From NCBI GenBank assembly GCA_963576735.1, contig OY755186.1, positions 14,557,970 to 14,621,969 on the forward strand: a stretch of 64,000 bases of DNA, given 5' to 3'. Both the position numbers and the translations under genes were made by a program. The notes under the pieces were generated by a model. The model was not told where the DNA came from. It saw nothing but the letters and a program-made list of their open reading frames with translations, and made no database searches. Positions 10,305 to 20,506 of this stretch are shown piece after piece (within the stretch, counting starts at the first letter, position 1; every line of letters begins with the position of its first letter). This stretch comes from Bedellia somnulentella (Eukaryota; Arthropoda; Insecta; Lepidoptera; Bedelliidae).

Positions 10305-10957
10305 TATTTGAACGGGTAATTTTCCGCAAGTCGACGTCTTTTGTGCGCCTGTTTTGCGTGATGAAGGAATGGCACTACTCTAGCCATCCCAGCTCACCAA
10401 GGAAGTTCAGGATCCCCCTAATATCCTTGAACACCTCAGGGAGCGACCTGGCGTCACCCAGGTGTGTTACCCTGTAATCCGCTACGCCTGTACACTCGAG
10501 GAGCACGTGCGCAGCTGTTTCCTCCTTCTCCATGCATGCTCTGCACAAAGGGCTATCTGTAACACCTAAAGTGAACAAGTGTTTGTTAAAAGGGCCATGC
10601 CCCGTGAGGGTGGCTGTGATCCAACTAATTTGTTTTTTGTTAAGTTTAAATAGTTTGTTAGTAAGTTTCTTGTTGAACCTGGGTAAAGCTGTTTTGGCTT
10701 GATTGCAGCCGCTTTCCGAGGACCAACATGCGTCCCACTTACCTCGTATGGCCTTACGGACTATAGTTTTTAACTGATCGTTTGGTAGAGGCAGACATGG
10801 TTCTGGGCCTGTAAACGGGGTATCTGATCCTCTTCTGGCCAATTCGTCTGCTGCATCATTGCCGCGTGATCCGCTGTGTCCTTTGATCCATTGTATGGTA
10901 GTTTCATTGGTTTGCCCTATCACCGTTAGGGCTTTGTGACATTCATATATGAGCCTT
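10305..10957 (-). mobile_element. 5'-truncated RNase H-bearing LINE with 15-bp target duplication
   Basis: The element is bounded by direct repeats GATTCACAGCTATTG at 10,290-10,304 and 10,958-10,972, the signature of LINE insertion. It retains only the end of ORF2 and about 70 bp of 3' UTR. There is no obvious poly-A or simple-repeat tail before the left duplication, which is unusual for insect LINEs. LINE B at 46.3 kb belongs to a related family. Confidence 0.75.
10375..10950 (-). pseudogene. RNase H C-terminus and zinc-finger tail of a LINE ORF2
   Basis: The frame opens in the last RNase H block (IQWIKGHSGSRGNDAADELA). It continues through the linker and GHGPFNKHLFTLG, and ends with the CRACMEKEETAAHVLLEC finger-like block and GELGWLE at the stop. 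The last residues are intact and in frame, but the N-terminal endonuclease, RT and most of RNase H are missing because the insertion is 5' truncated. Confidence 0.75.
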
Positions 10958-10972
10958 GATTCACAGCTATTG

Positions 10973-11300
10973 ACTCCAATACCCTTAATCGCCTCTTACA
11001 AACACCCACGGGCAGTAATGGGGTAGTGCTATATTATAAGCCGACACTTTATTTGGTATCCGTTCTGCGTGACAGATACTTTATCAAGTGAGTTGGATTA
11101 CATGATTGATTTCATTAAAATTAGTAGCATTGGCAGAGGTACTAATACTTTTGAACATCACTTGACATTAATGTTGTTGACGGGTTTCCAGCCGCATCAC
11201 CCAAAACTTATTATAAAAGCCCCAATAACCTAAGTCGCTTCTTACGAACACCCACGGAAATAAATGGGGTAGTGCTATTCGAAACCTACTCTTTACAACA
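10973..11300 (-). repeat. Fragments of repeat families S and T
   Basis: Family S pieces lie at 10,973-11,048 (GTAATGGGGTAGTGCTAT) and 11,176-11,300 (GGGTTTCCAGCCGCATCACC). Between them, 11,128-11,172 matches family T (GCAGAGGTACTAATACTT). All are in reverse orientation and truncated. Confidence 0.65.
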
Positions 11301-12000
11301 TTTTTTATATAATAACCATATAATAACACGTCACGGTCACGGATAGCCGAAAAAGTTTAAGCCAGTCCGGTGCACTAAGGTTTCTTCATCATTATCTATA
11401 TTTAATTTATTTTTAATAAGTTATATCTATTTTTAAAGTGATAACTCTTGAGTATAGTTCATATGTTATTTGTTGTCGTAATCAATAGTAATTGTAGTGA
11501 AAGATTGGCAGGTTTATTTTGTTGTTATAGCGGCAACAAAATCATCTTTGAGCATTTCAGATCTTTCATCTAAACTAGAAGCTCCCTCTCAGTATTTTGT
11601 AGTATCTTGGTTTAAACGTTAGAGCCTGGTGACAGACGAACGCACTGTCGGACAGACGGTCAGACCTTTACCGAGTTTTACCTTTTCGATACGGAACCCT
11701 AATAAGAATTATTATAAATATAGATAGATATAATCTATGTATTAACTATTTCTTGACCATCGGTGGTACAAGACATGGGAACGATTACCTATTAGCATTT
11801 TATTAGGTAACACCAAAAGAATTTCAAGATTATTTTTTAACGGTTAAGTAAAATAAAATACTTACTAAGGTTTATTTTGGAAATTGTCATCTTTTTATTT
11901 TAAAACAGACACTATCGATCGCCACTTTGTACGATAAAACAGTAAAACAGAACAATACCAATCAAATTATGTATTTATAAAATAAAAAATGTCATAGAAT
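11301..12000. other. Intergenic with a scrap of the GGGTTCCGTA repeat
   Basis: At 11,630-11,703 the words ACAGACGGTCAGACC and TACGGAACCCTAA match the right end of the repeat family that surrounds 18,464-21,259. The rest carries nothing recognisable. Confidence 0.5.
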
Positions 12001-12011
12001 AGAATAAAACT

Positions 12012-12017
12012 TTTATT
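12012..12017 (-). terminator. AATAAA polyadenylation signal of the Kazal gene
   Basis: AATAAA on the minus strand about 55 bp beyond the stop codon. Confidence 0.6.
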
Positions 12018-12070
12018 TTATACCACATTAAAATTTAAACATCTTAAAGTAAGTTTGGAGTAAGAAGGCT

Positions 12071-13364
12071 TCAATATCTTTCTGTTAAGCCAGGATTTCT
12101 TCTGGCTGCGCAGTTCAACTGACATTTATTACTATATTTCATACCATCTGTTCCATAAACAGGTCGGTAAACATCTGGACAAATGCAATCATTATACTTT
12201 GAGCACTTGCCCGAATATGCGACCCTTAAGTTTGGATTTTTCCTGGCCGCACAGTTTAACTCACATTTTTTGTTGTATGTTCGATCGTCTGTTCCGCAAA
12301 CTGGTTGAGCAACTGATCCACAGACGCAACTTTCGTCCTTAGTGCACTCACCTGGATACGCGACTCTTAAAATTGGATTCTTCTGGGCTGCACAGTACAA
12401 TTGACATTCATTGCTGTACGTTTGACCGTCTGCTCCACAAACTGGTTGGACAACTGCCGGACAAAAACAATCGTCGTTGGAGCATGCACCAGGATATGCG
12501 ACTCTTAGGCGTGAATTTCTGTTAGACCCGCATTGTAACAAGCATTCGTTACTATAAGTTCTACCGTCTGTACCACAAACAGGTTTATAATTATTGGTAC
12601 AAACGCAGCCTGATCCTGTAGGACATTCTCCTGGATAAGATTCTAACGATTGATTTGGTCCCTGTGCACATAAGAAGAAACATACGTTTGAGTATGATTT
12701 TCCGTCAGAACCGCAAACTGGACTGTAGTTTGTAGGGCAATAACAATTTATATTAGTATTTTGTTGGTAAGGATTTCCATTTGAACTACAAACAAGCCTA
12801 TACGCTTTCTCAGAAGACTGAGCCGCAGCAGCAGATACTACTAAAACAATAGCTGAAAATAATTAGACATTTTAAGTATTTTAATTAATGATAATCTTTC
12901 TTACTCCTATGGAATTTGTCTCTTATATTATATTGAAAAAGAAAGTACTTAATTTTCTTTAGACACAATATGTTATTTTGATATACAAATAATGGAATAA
13001 TATTTTGCGAATATATTAAGCGTCTATCTGTGTTGTTACCAATCTCGATCAAAAACGTAATGTGAGGTGTTTATCTATTGACACAAATAAAATAGTTATC
13101 TATTATTTGTTGTTTAAGCGGTTGTTGTTTAAGCGGCACAATAAAAATACATGTCGTCCCCTATAAAAATACGATAGACGGACAAACAAAGAACAAAGCC
13201 AAGGAATTCGAATAAAAAATATGTAAAGAATAATAATACTTTAGTTAAATAAGTAAAAAAAAACGTACCTCCTAGTACGTTCAAATATCGGAAAATGTAC
13301 ACAAGACTATAACCTGAAGCTGAAATATTGATACGAAACTTGACTTACCTAAATAATAAATCAT
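12071..13364 (-). CDS. Secreted multi-Kazal serine protease inhibitor
   Basis: Exon 1 is 13,364-13,349 (ATG plus 16 coding bases, donor GTAAGT) and exon 2 is 12,852-12,071. The intron is 496 bp with a TTTTCAG acceptor. The 265-residue product begins MIYYLAIVLVVSAAAAQS, a clear signal peptide. Five Kazal-type units follow, each with C.CP/C.C, PVCG.DG.TY.N.C and a closing YPGEC-type cysteine. Such proteins are extracellular inhibitors of serine proteases in haemolymph, gut or silk. The P1 residues differ between units. The fifth unit is degenerate: its PVCG is PVYG (cysteine to tyrosine), and it ends NPGLTERY at TGA without the last cysteine. Units 2-5 are very alike, suggesting internal duplication. 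It is one of the few apparently intact host genes in the window. Confidence 0.88.
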
Positions 13365-13436
13365 TATTTTTGTATACGGCTGTACTTAAGGATACGTCTT
13401 CACTTAAGAAATGTAGGAAGTTAGTGCGAAGATTTC

Positions 13437-13448
13437 ATTATATAGTGA
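13437..13448 (-). promoter_or_regulatory. TATA box of the Kazal gene
   Basis: ACTATATAATG on the minus strand, about 75 bp upstream of the start codon and directly upstream of a plausible transcription start in the TTCGCACTAAC region. Confidence 0.5.
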
Positions 13449-14207
13449 AATATGGCTGATACAACAAAGAACGCGTTTTATTCGTTAGAAAATCTGACAC
13501 TTTTGTGTTGGCTTTTTCCTTTGTTAAAATAATCTTCGATTAACCATTTGGATTCGTCAGAATATGCTGCGACGATATATTATCTCTGTACAAACAAAAG
13601 TTAGTGGAGTTTTCCGATATTACTGTTTCAGCGCAAGAAGTGATTTTATTTTAATTTTGCAGTTTATTTCAGCTTAGCAATGGTAGCCATTTCATTTGAA
13701 GAGAATGTGGCGAGTGTGGTCTATGATTTGTAAATATATTGTATAATGAAGGTACTAACTAAACAGGAGAGCGCAATAAAAAAATATGGTACTGAATAAT
13801 GCAATTTATTACCGAGAAACGTCCAAGAACGAGAGCCCGAACCTCCGGTGTGTCCCGCTCGCGTGGTTGCCAGTCGAGATTAAGTTCAACGAAAAACAAA
13901 TTCAAACTTAATAATAGGGGATCTTTTTTAAAAAGCAGGTTATGAACTATTCTTTTTTAATAAATTGTTTTAATTATTATCGTCGTCAATCAACTTGAAG
14001 ATTAATAATTTATTAAGTTTAGTATTAGGTAAAATAATATTTATAACGGATATCCCCATGGAAACAAGATAAATAAGTGTCCAAAATTAATGATTTTTTC
14101 GTATGTTTCTGAGCTTTTATCATTTAATTAAGGAAATAGTTAGAAAAGCAAAATATAGTGAAAACTATTGTAATCTTTCTATTTCAAATAAATAATATAA
14201 GTGAAAT
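13449..14207. other. Intergenic, nothing identified
   Basis: About 760 bp upstream of the Kazal gene without recognisable coding or repeat content. Confidence 0.35.
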
Positions 14208-14465
14208 AAGATGCCGAGTAGTTTCGGCTTAACTTGACACAAATATTTTTCTACCCGCACATCGGAAAAAGCAACTAAGGCTTTTGGTTTGGGGCTTTTG
14301 AAGTTATTTACTAGATATTTTATCATCTTTTTAATACCACCATTATCTAATTACCATTTTTTCTCTACTCATTTTCAAAAAACGGATGAGGAAATTCTAA
14401 CCCTCAAGCACTGGCTACCCCTTCTTTCATAATATTCTAGTTAAGAATATGTATGTAGGTATGTG
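14208..14465 (+). repeat. SINE-like repeat family S, diverged copy 6
   Basis: From GCCGAGTAGTTTCGGCTTAA through ACGGATGAGGAAATTCTAAC and CACTGGCTACCCC to a TATGTATGTAGGTATGTG tail. It is more diverged than the other copies. Confidence 0.65.
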
Positions 14466-14701
14466 TTTTTCTAACTTTTAGAGAAACTCTTGTTAAAACA
14501 CCAGCAGCTCGTGTTTGAATAGTACTTCCATGTATATAACATAACAATTTCAACTGACTTGGATATAGTTATTAGTACATGTACGAATGTATCCGCAAAT
14601 TAAGCTTTAAACTAGGTAGTAAGACAAAGAAAAAGGCATACATCTCACTGGCTCATCAGAACATACATAGCCTTTCCTGCAAATTATTATAATTAGAGTT
14701 A

Positions 14702-15484
14702 TCTATACTATAATAAGACTGTAACGAGGTCAAAACCGTACATTGAAGAAAAAAAAAATAAAAACCGGTGGAATATGGTTAATTTTCGATACTGAAGCCA
14801 AATTTGCTATTTTTGAAAAAAATGTCTGTCTGTCTGTCTGTATGTCCGTTCATCACGTTAATTCTACCAGACCGATCTTGATCAAATTTGGCATGAATGT
14901 AGGTTATACACCTGGCCAACATATAGGATATAATTTATCCCGGATTTCGCAAGGGTTCCCACAGGAGCATAAAAAAACATAACTTTTATATGATTCCCCA
15001 TATTTACACGATTAATTTTTTCATCGATCGACTTTATCGGACTCTTCATTAATAGTCTTTTTGGAAAAAATAAGGGTTTTATCCATTTTCATCAAAATAA
15101 TTGTCCATTTAATTGTTTGTCAATAGTATGACTATTAGATATATAGGATATCACAAATTTGAGCCTTACACAAATGTCTGCGTGGCGTAGCGGTATACCG
15201 TTTGGTAAAAACTAAGTACGAAAGACCCAGGTTCGAATCCTGGGTGCTCAAAGTCTTTTTGCGTATTTTTTTATGCTTTTGTGTTAGGTTAGAATAATAG
15301 GATGCACTTATCCTTCTTTTCACACTCAACTATGCGAATATGTTTGAAAAACATAATTGAAAGCATATTGTATGAATATTGCGTTGCTTTCTGCATCGCG
15401 GTACGATTTCTTATTTTCTTTGTTATAGATACTTCAGTTCATACTAAACTTTTATGACAGTTCGAAGACTGTCGGGTCAGCTAG
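14702..15484 (+). mobile_element. Non-autonomous Helitron
   Basis: The element starts TCTATACTATAATAAG and ends GTCGGGTCAGCTAG. It lies between A (14,701) and T, as expected for Helitron insertion into AT without duplication. A small hairpin (ACAGT TCGAAG ACTGT) precedes the CTAG end by about 10 bases. A GTCTGTCTGTCTGTC tract lies near 14,825. No Rep/helicase is encoded; 783 bp in all. The same ends are common among moth Helitrons. Confidence 0.8.
15179..15252 (+). repeat. tRNA-like sequence inside the Helitron
   Basis: GTGGCGTAGCGGTATACC resembles an A box and D arm. CCAGGTTCGAATCCTGG forms a perfect T arm with B box. The 5' side cannot pair with GTGCTCA to make an acceptor stem and no anticodon arm is clear. 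It is therefore a decayed tRNA or tRNA-derived insert, not a working tRNA gene. Confidence 0.55.
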
Positions 15485-15486
15485 TT

Positions 15487-16860
15487 TATTAATAAGTACA
15501 ATGCAAAAATACTTTGTATAACAGAACACTGGTTAAAAGCAGAACAAATTAACTTTAGTTTAAAGAATTACTCGGTGGGCAGTTGTTTTAACAGAGAGTC
15601 CATAATGTGTGGGGGTAGTATGATACTATTATATGTAGACATTAAATTTAAAGAAAGAAAAGACATCTGCAGACTCTCTGTTGAACAACATGTAGAAATC
15701 TCATGAATTGAATTGAGCAAGTATATAATTTTGTGTGTATATCGCCCACCCAAAGGTAACTATGACATCTTTGAAGCAGCAATGGAGGATGCTTTGGGGA
15801 TGGCTTCCCGCAGCTCCAGAGAGGTTGTAGTTTGTGGGGATTTCAATGTTGACTTATTGGGTGAGGGTCTAGTAAAGGAGAGAATATTAACATTTTTTCA
15901 ATCATTTAATCTTCTAAATGTATTTAATGAGCCAACCCGAATTTCCTCAACCTCTGCAACATGTTTAGATAATATTTATTGCAATTGTGACCGGACACTT
16001 CCTTTTTGATTGCATTACCTCAGACCACAAGGGTCAATTTATAAATTTAGAGTTTACCATTGAAAAGAAAAACTCAATTGTATGTAGACAGATAACTGAA
16101 AAAAATTTAGCTTATCTGAAAATAATATTAGGTCTAGCATCAGCCCCCCAATGAGAAGCAGTGAATCAGTAGAGCATTGTCTTTCATTCATCAATGAGCT
16201 AAAAACAGAATTCAACAAAATCTTTAAAAAACTAAGGTAGGTAATACTTTGTAATACAAAATGCTCTTTTGCTGAATGGGCCACCGCTGGAATTAGAATA
16301 AGTAGAGATCACCTTTATAACATTTATAGAGAAAAGTCCTATAACTTCAACCAAGATTTTATTGTTTATATCAGAAATTATTCTAAAATTAAAAAAAAAA
16401 TTGTGGTGAAGCTAAATCTAGATGCATAAAACATAAAATTAAGAATTCTTCTAACAAGAGTAAAACTGTCTGGAAAATAATTAACAGTGAAACTGGAAAA
16501 CTTAAGTCCTCACATGATCTCAATTTATTATTATAAATGAATTGATACAGTCAAGATCACAAATGGCTGACATTTTTCAAAATCATTTTATCCCATATAC
16601 TAACACTTTCTAAAAGGCTGAGATCAGCAGCGTATGTCGTGCGTAAGATTAAAAAAATAGCAGACATCGAAACAGCTCGCATTGTTTATTTCAGTTATTT
16701 TCATAGTATTATATCGTACGGTATTTGATTATGGGGTAAAGCTGATGCTCATAAAATTTTAGTCTTACAAAAGCGAGCTATCCGATCTATCTACATGTTA
16801 AGGGTCGTTATGTGATTGGTTTTTGTGATGGACAATTTAGTTAATAAATGTCAAAATAGC
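15487..16860 (+). pseudogene. Decayed LINE ORF2 (endonuclease, then C-terminal scraps)
   Basis: The endonuclease part is readable: ILCITEHWL near 15,510, CVYRPPKGNYD at 15,731, and VVCGDFNVDLL near 15,830, which holds the catalytic GDFN motif. TSDHKGQFINLEF follows near 16,020 in another frame. After a large internal loss, 16,620-16,800 reads AAYVVRKIKKIADIETARI, FHSIISYGI and LVLQKRAIRSIY, the region downstream of the RT in Jockey-like LINEs. The RT itself is gone. Multiple stops and frameshifts. Confidence 0.7.
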
Positions 16861-17461
16861 GCTTCAAATTAAAAAATGTGAATGTAAAGAGTTTTTTTGT
16901 TGCTTCTTCTCTTTACGAACACCTTCCAAAGCAACGGATAAATGATAAAAAAAAATTGACTTTCAAAAAATGATAGTTTTAACTTAATTTTGAAAAATAA
17001 ACTTTTTGACTTTCTTTTATGTATTGTATAGATTGTCTTTGAGATAAACTGCTAATTTATAAAACAACTTTCGGAGAGAAAATATATTTTGCAAGAGTCA
17101 TTCCTTAACTCCTTCTTTAATATGAATATATGTGGTGAGATTGTGTTGTTAAATAAACATTTTGATCTTTATCCGCGTCTAATTTATCTGTGCATATCAC
17201 CAACACTCATCTTCACGCTCATAAGATGATGAACGAAATAAACAGTACGTAATAGGTTTAGGAAATTTCGTGAGGTGTTAAGATAGACAGCTCGAAGAGA
17301 GGATAGATCAATCAATTTGGTAAATGAGATCAATATAGCCAATGTGGCTGGTAACGTTAGTGAATGAAAAAGACACATTAAAATCAAACAGAAAATGTAT
17401 ATGTTTCTATTATACCTCTTCTATTTATATAGTTTTTAATTGGTTTAAAACTATACATGAC
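16861..17461. other. Intergenic, nothing identified
   Basis: Possible 3' UTR of the preceding LINE. No domains were recognised on either strand. Confidence 0.35.
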
Positions 17462-17553
17462 GTCGCATACAACTTTCCAAAAGTGGCTGAGGAGTTTACT
17501 TTCTAATTCCTTAGCTCTGGCTACTCCTTCTAGGGATTTACAGCCGTGAGTAT
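17462..17553 (+). repeat. SINE-like repeat family S, copy split by the hAT element
   Basis: CTTTCCAAAAGTGGCTGAGG to GGGATTTACAGCCGTGAGTAT. The hAT element at 17,554-21,392 inserted here and duplicated GTGAGTAT; the repeat resumes at 21,401. Confidence 0.75.
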
Positions 17554-17867
17554 CAGCCCCGGATCTAGGGGGGGGGGCAAACCGGGGCACCTGCCCCGGG
17601 CGGCAGTTTCAGAGGGCGCCAAAATCAGTTTAGTACATTCTGTATAGTTGTAGCCTAATTGGCAATACTGATAACGTACGTATCACTGCCGGGGATTCCC
17701 CCGTATGTCACATGTAGCACTAGAGGCTACACGAACCGAGCCGAATAACCCTTTACGCCAAGGGACGATCGTTGTTTAGTTTATTTTAGATTGCGTGTCC
17801 GAGTAATTAGTTAATTAAAACAACAAAGAGCCTACATGAAAACATCGCCTTCCTCAGTGGTCACGCA

Positions 17868-18287
17868 TTTTTAAATAAGTCGACTGATGATCTGCAGAAC
17901 CATGGAGCCGATATAGCTCGAAAATATTCAAAAGACTTGAATGCAGTTGATTTTAGCCAGGAACTTTCTGTATTCAAAGACCTAGTAACGGAAATTGATG
18001 AAAAATCAAGTACATTCGACCTGTTACAACATCTGTGTAAGAATGACTTGCAGGAAGCGTTTCCTAAAGTTAGTATAGCTTTGAGGACATACTGCACATT
18101 ACCGACGACATCTGCCAGCTGTGAGCGAAGTTTCAGCAAACTGAAAATAATTAAAAACTATATGCGTTCAACAATGAGCCAAGAACGTTTATCTGGCCTC
18201 ACGATTCTAGCTATTGAAAATAAAACTGCATTGGAGACGGACTTTGATGAGCTAATAGATTCTTTCGCGGAAAAGAAAGTCGTGTAA
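17868..18287 (+). pseudogene. hAT transposase C-terminus with dimerisation domain
   Basis: The open frame, about 139 residues, ends at TAA 18,285-18,287. It carries TYCTLPTTSASCERSFSKLK, the hallmark of the hAT C-terminal dimerisation domain, in a form resembling zinc finger MYM-type 1-like (DUF4371) transposases. The RNase H-like catalytic core and the N-terminal finger are absent. The frame is cut at its 5' side by the internal deletion, so the copy cannot transpose on its own. Confidence 0.75.
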
Positions 18288-19109
18288 AGCTGTAGTAAGA
18301 TAAAAGTGAAAAAAAAACGATGAGGAAAATTAAAAAAATGTCTTGAATATCGGGAGCGTTGTTAATTGTTGTTGTTATATTTAATTTGATGTCACACTAA
18401 AGAAAAAGTTATTATTAATAAATAATAAAAAAGGGGACAAGTTTGAGTTGTTCTCGCGTGAAGAGGGTTCCGTACGATGTTAATATCATGTTTAATATCA
18501 TGGAGTTCTTACAGGTTTTCCTATAATCTATAAGGAGAAAACTAATTTCTGTATTTTTTTCAAAATTTTAGGTTCAGTAGTTTCGGAGATAAGGGAGGGG
18601 GGAATGGTCAATTTTCGTCTATTTTCTTGAATAACTTGGAAACTATTTATTTAAAAATTACAAAAAAATACATTTAAGATCTTCTCAACAAGACCTTATA
18701 CCCCAAGAGCTGACAGGCATTTTTGAGTACATCCTTGAGGCACATTGAAAATATTATTGTTGATTAGTTGCGAATGTGTGGATGATGAAATGGCCGACCT
18801 GGCTGGGAGGTTGCGGGGCGTTAATGAGCTATGAATTTTTTAATTCGCAATTTTTCTCATGCAGAAAATGTTCTTGAGGCACTTTGAATCTTACAGCATT
18901 TTAAAGTCTGATGTTTAATTAAACGATATATCATAATGCCAGGCGATTTGGTTGGGATTTAAATGGTGACAGGCGATTTAAAGTTATATTTTTTTTTGCG
19001 CAAAAAATGTACTTGAGGAACGCTGGGATCTATACACAATAATTGTTGTGTTGATAAGATGCCATATATCAAATGACAGGCCGTTCTGGCGGTTATTTAA
19101 TCTTGCCAG

Positions 19110-20506
19110 GTGATAATAATAGTTGCCTGGTCACAAAATGAAATGATACCGTTTATTGGTAATACAACAATTAACGTAAATTATGATCGTTGTTATTCAT
19201 ACAAAGCTGACGATAATTTAATTCTTATGAACATCAATGAGAGTATGACATGTGAAGATCATGAAGAAGCAGACACAAAAATAGTGCATCATGTCTGTAA
19301 AATTGATGCAGATACAACAACAAATGTACTCATAAAATCATGCGATACAGACGTATTATTGATAATGCTTGGAAACATGGATCATCTTGATAGCGATCAA
19401 CTGAATATTTTTATGGAATACGGCACTGGAAATAGAAGAAGATTCATTGATATATCACAATTATATGCCAAATTCGGAAATTCAGTATGCGCAAGTTTGC
19501 CTGGCTTTCATGCAGTCACTGGGTGTGACTACAATCCTTCATTTTTTAATAAAGGCAAGCGGAGGCCTTTCCAACTATTAATGAAAAATAAACTGTATCA
19601 AAAAGCGTTTATTGATCTAGGATGTGCGCATACGACAGATTTACGCAATGAGGTTTTTAACATGCTTGAGAAGTTCGTGTGTGAAATGTACGGTGTCAAT
19701 AATATCGCAGATATAAATATAGCACGGTTTGAAAAATTTTGCAAGACATTTAAAGCTAAGAGCACGGAAGAGCCTTTCAAAAAAACTGTCAAAAACTATG
19801 ATCCGTCTACGTTACCACCATGTAAAGCAGAGTTGCACCAACAGCTTTTAAGAGCTCAATATGTTACAAGTATCTGGAGAAATGCACATTTACGTTTTCC
19901 AAGTAACCTAGTACCCACTGAACATGGATGGCAACTGAAGGAGGATAAACTGGATTTTTATTGGTTTGATGGGGATTGCATGCCGCAATTAGTTATCGAT
20001 GCAATTGATCCTGGGACATTTGAACACTCTGATGAAAATGCTACAGGTCAAACATAATAACATAACATAAACGTTCACGCCGAATATCCCCGAAGGGGTT
20101 GGCAGAGGTACTAATACTTCTGAACATCACTTTACTTTGTCACCTGGTGTTCAGAGTACCCACGTTTTGCATGGACAGTGTACTCACGTGATAGGGGGCA
20201 GGCCTATCGCCGTTTTGTACGAATACACTGTCACATGACTAAGTACAACTCAGCCATGTGGGTTTCCTCACGATTTTTTCCCTCACCGTTAACAACCATG
20301 ATAAATTAACCACACATATGTCTTTAGAAAAGACAAATGCTACAGGTATGTAATAATAATTTGTTAAATACTCGCACTATTAATTGTATTTCACATTTGT
20401 TTAAATTTTTTATTTATTTTCAGACAATGAAGAAGAGTTCATAGAACTCAACTCTATGGACGAGTTCACAAGCGACGAGGAGATTCCATCAGATATCGAT
20501 GAATAA
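19110..20506 (+). CDS. XPG/PIN-like nuclease-domain protein of the long-TIR element
   Basis: The open frame 19,110-20,046 (first ATG 19,142) continues by splicing to exon 2 at 20,424-20,506. Donor and acceptor are GGTATGT (at 20,346) and TTTTCAG (20,417-20,423). The acidic C-terminus ends IPSDIDE. Visible motifs are HEEADTKIVHH and SCDTDVLLIML (two acid clusters), GTGNRRRFIDIS, and LPGFHAVTGCDY followed by a GKRR run. These resemble the acidic centre and GxDY/helix-hairpin region of XPG/FEN1 nucleases. The protein has about 330 residues and no start-proximal transposase part; the frame begins inside the left TIR, so the gene is probably 5' truncated. A SINE sits across the exon 1 donor and now puts a stop after GQT at 20,055. 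Confidence 0.6.
20036..20347 (-). repeat. SINE-like repeat family T with 13-bp target duplication
   Basis: AAATGCTACAGGT is duplicated at 20,036-20,048 and 20,335-20,347. The insert 20,049-20,334 ends on its left in CATAACATAACATAAACG, which on the minus strand is a TTATG-type tail, so the element lies in minus orientation. The duplication contains the exon end and GT donor of the interrupted gene, so the original splice donor is kept only downstream of the insert. Confidence 0.85.

Noticed and set aside
15179..15252. Possible functional tRNA gene inside the Helitron
   Set aside because: The T arm is perfect but the 5' half does not pair with the 3' end and no anticodon arm is clear.
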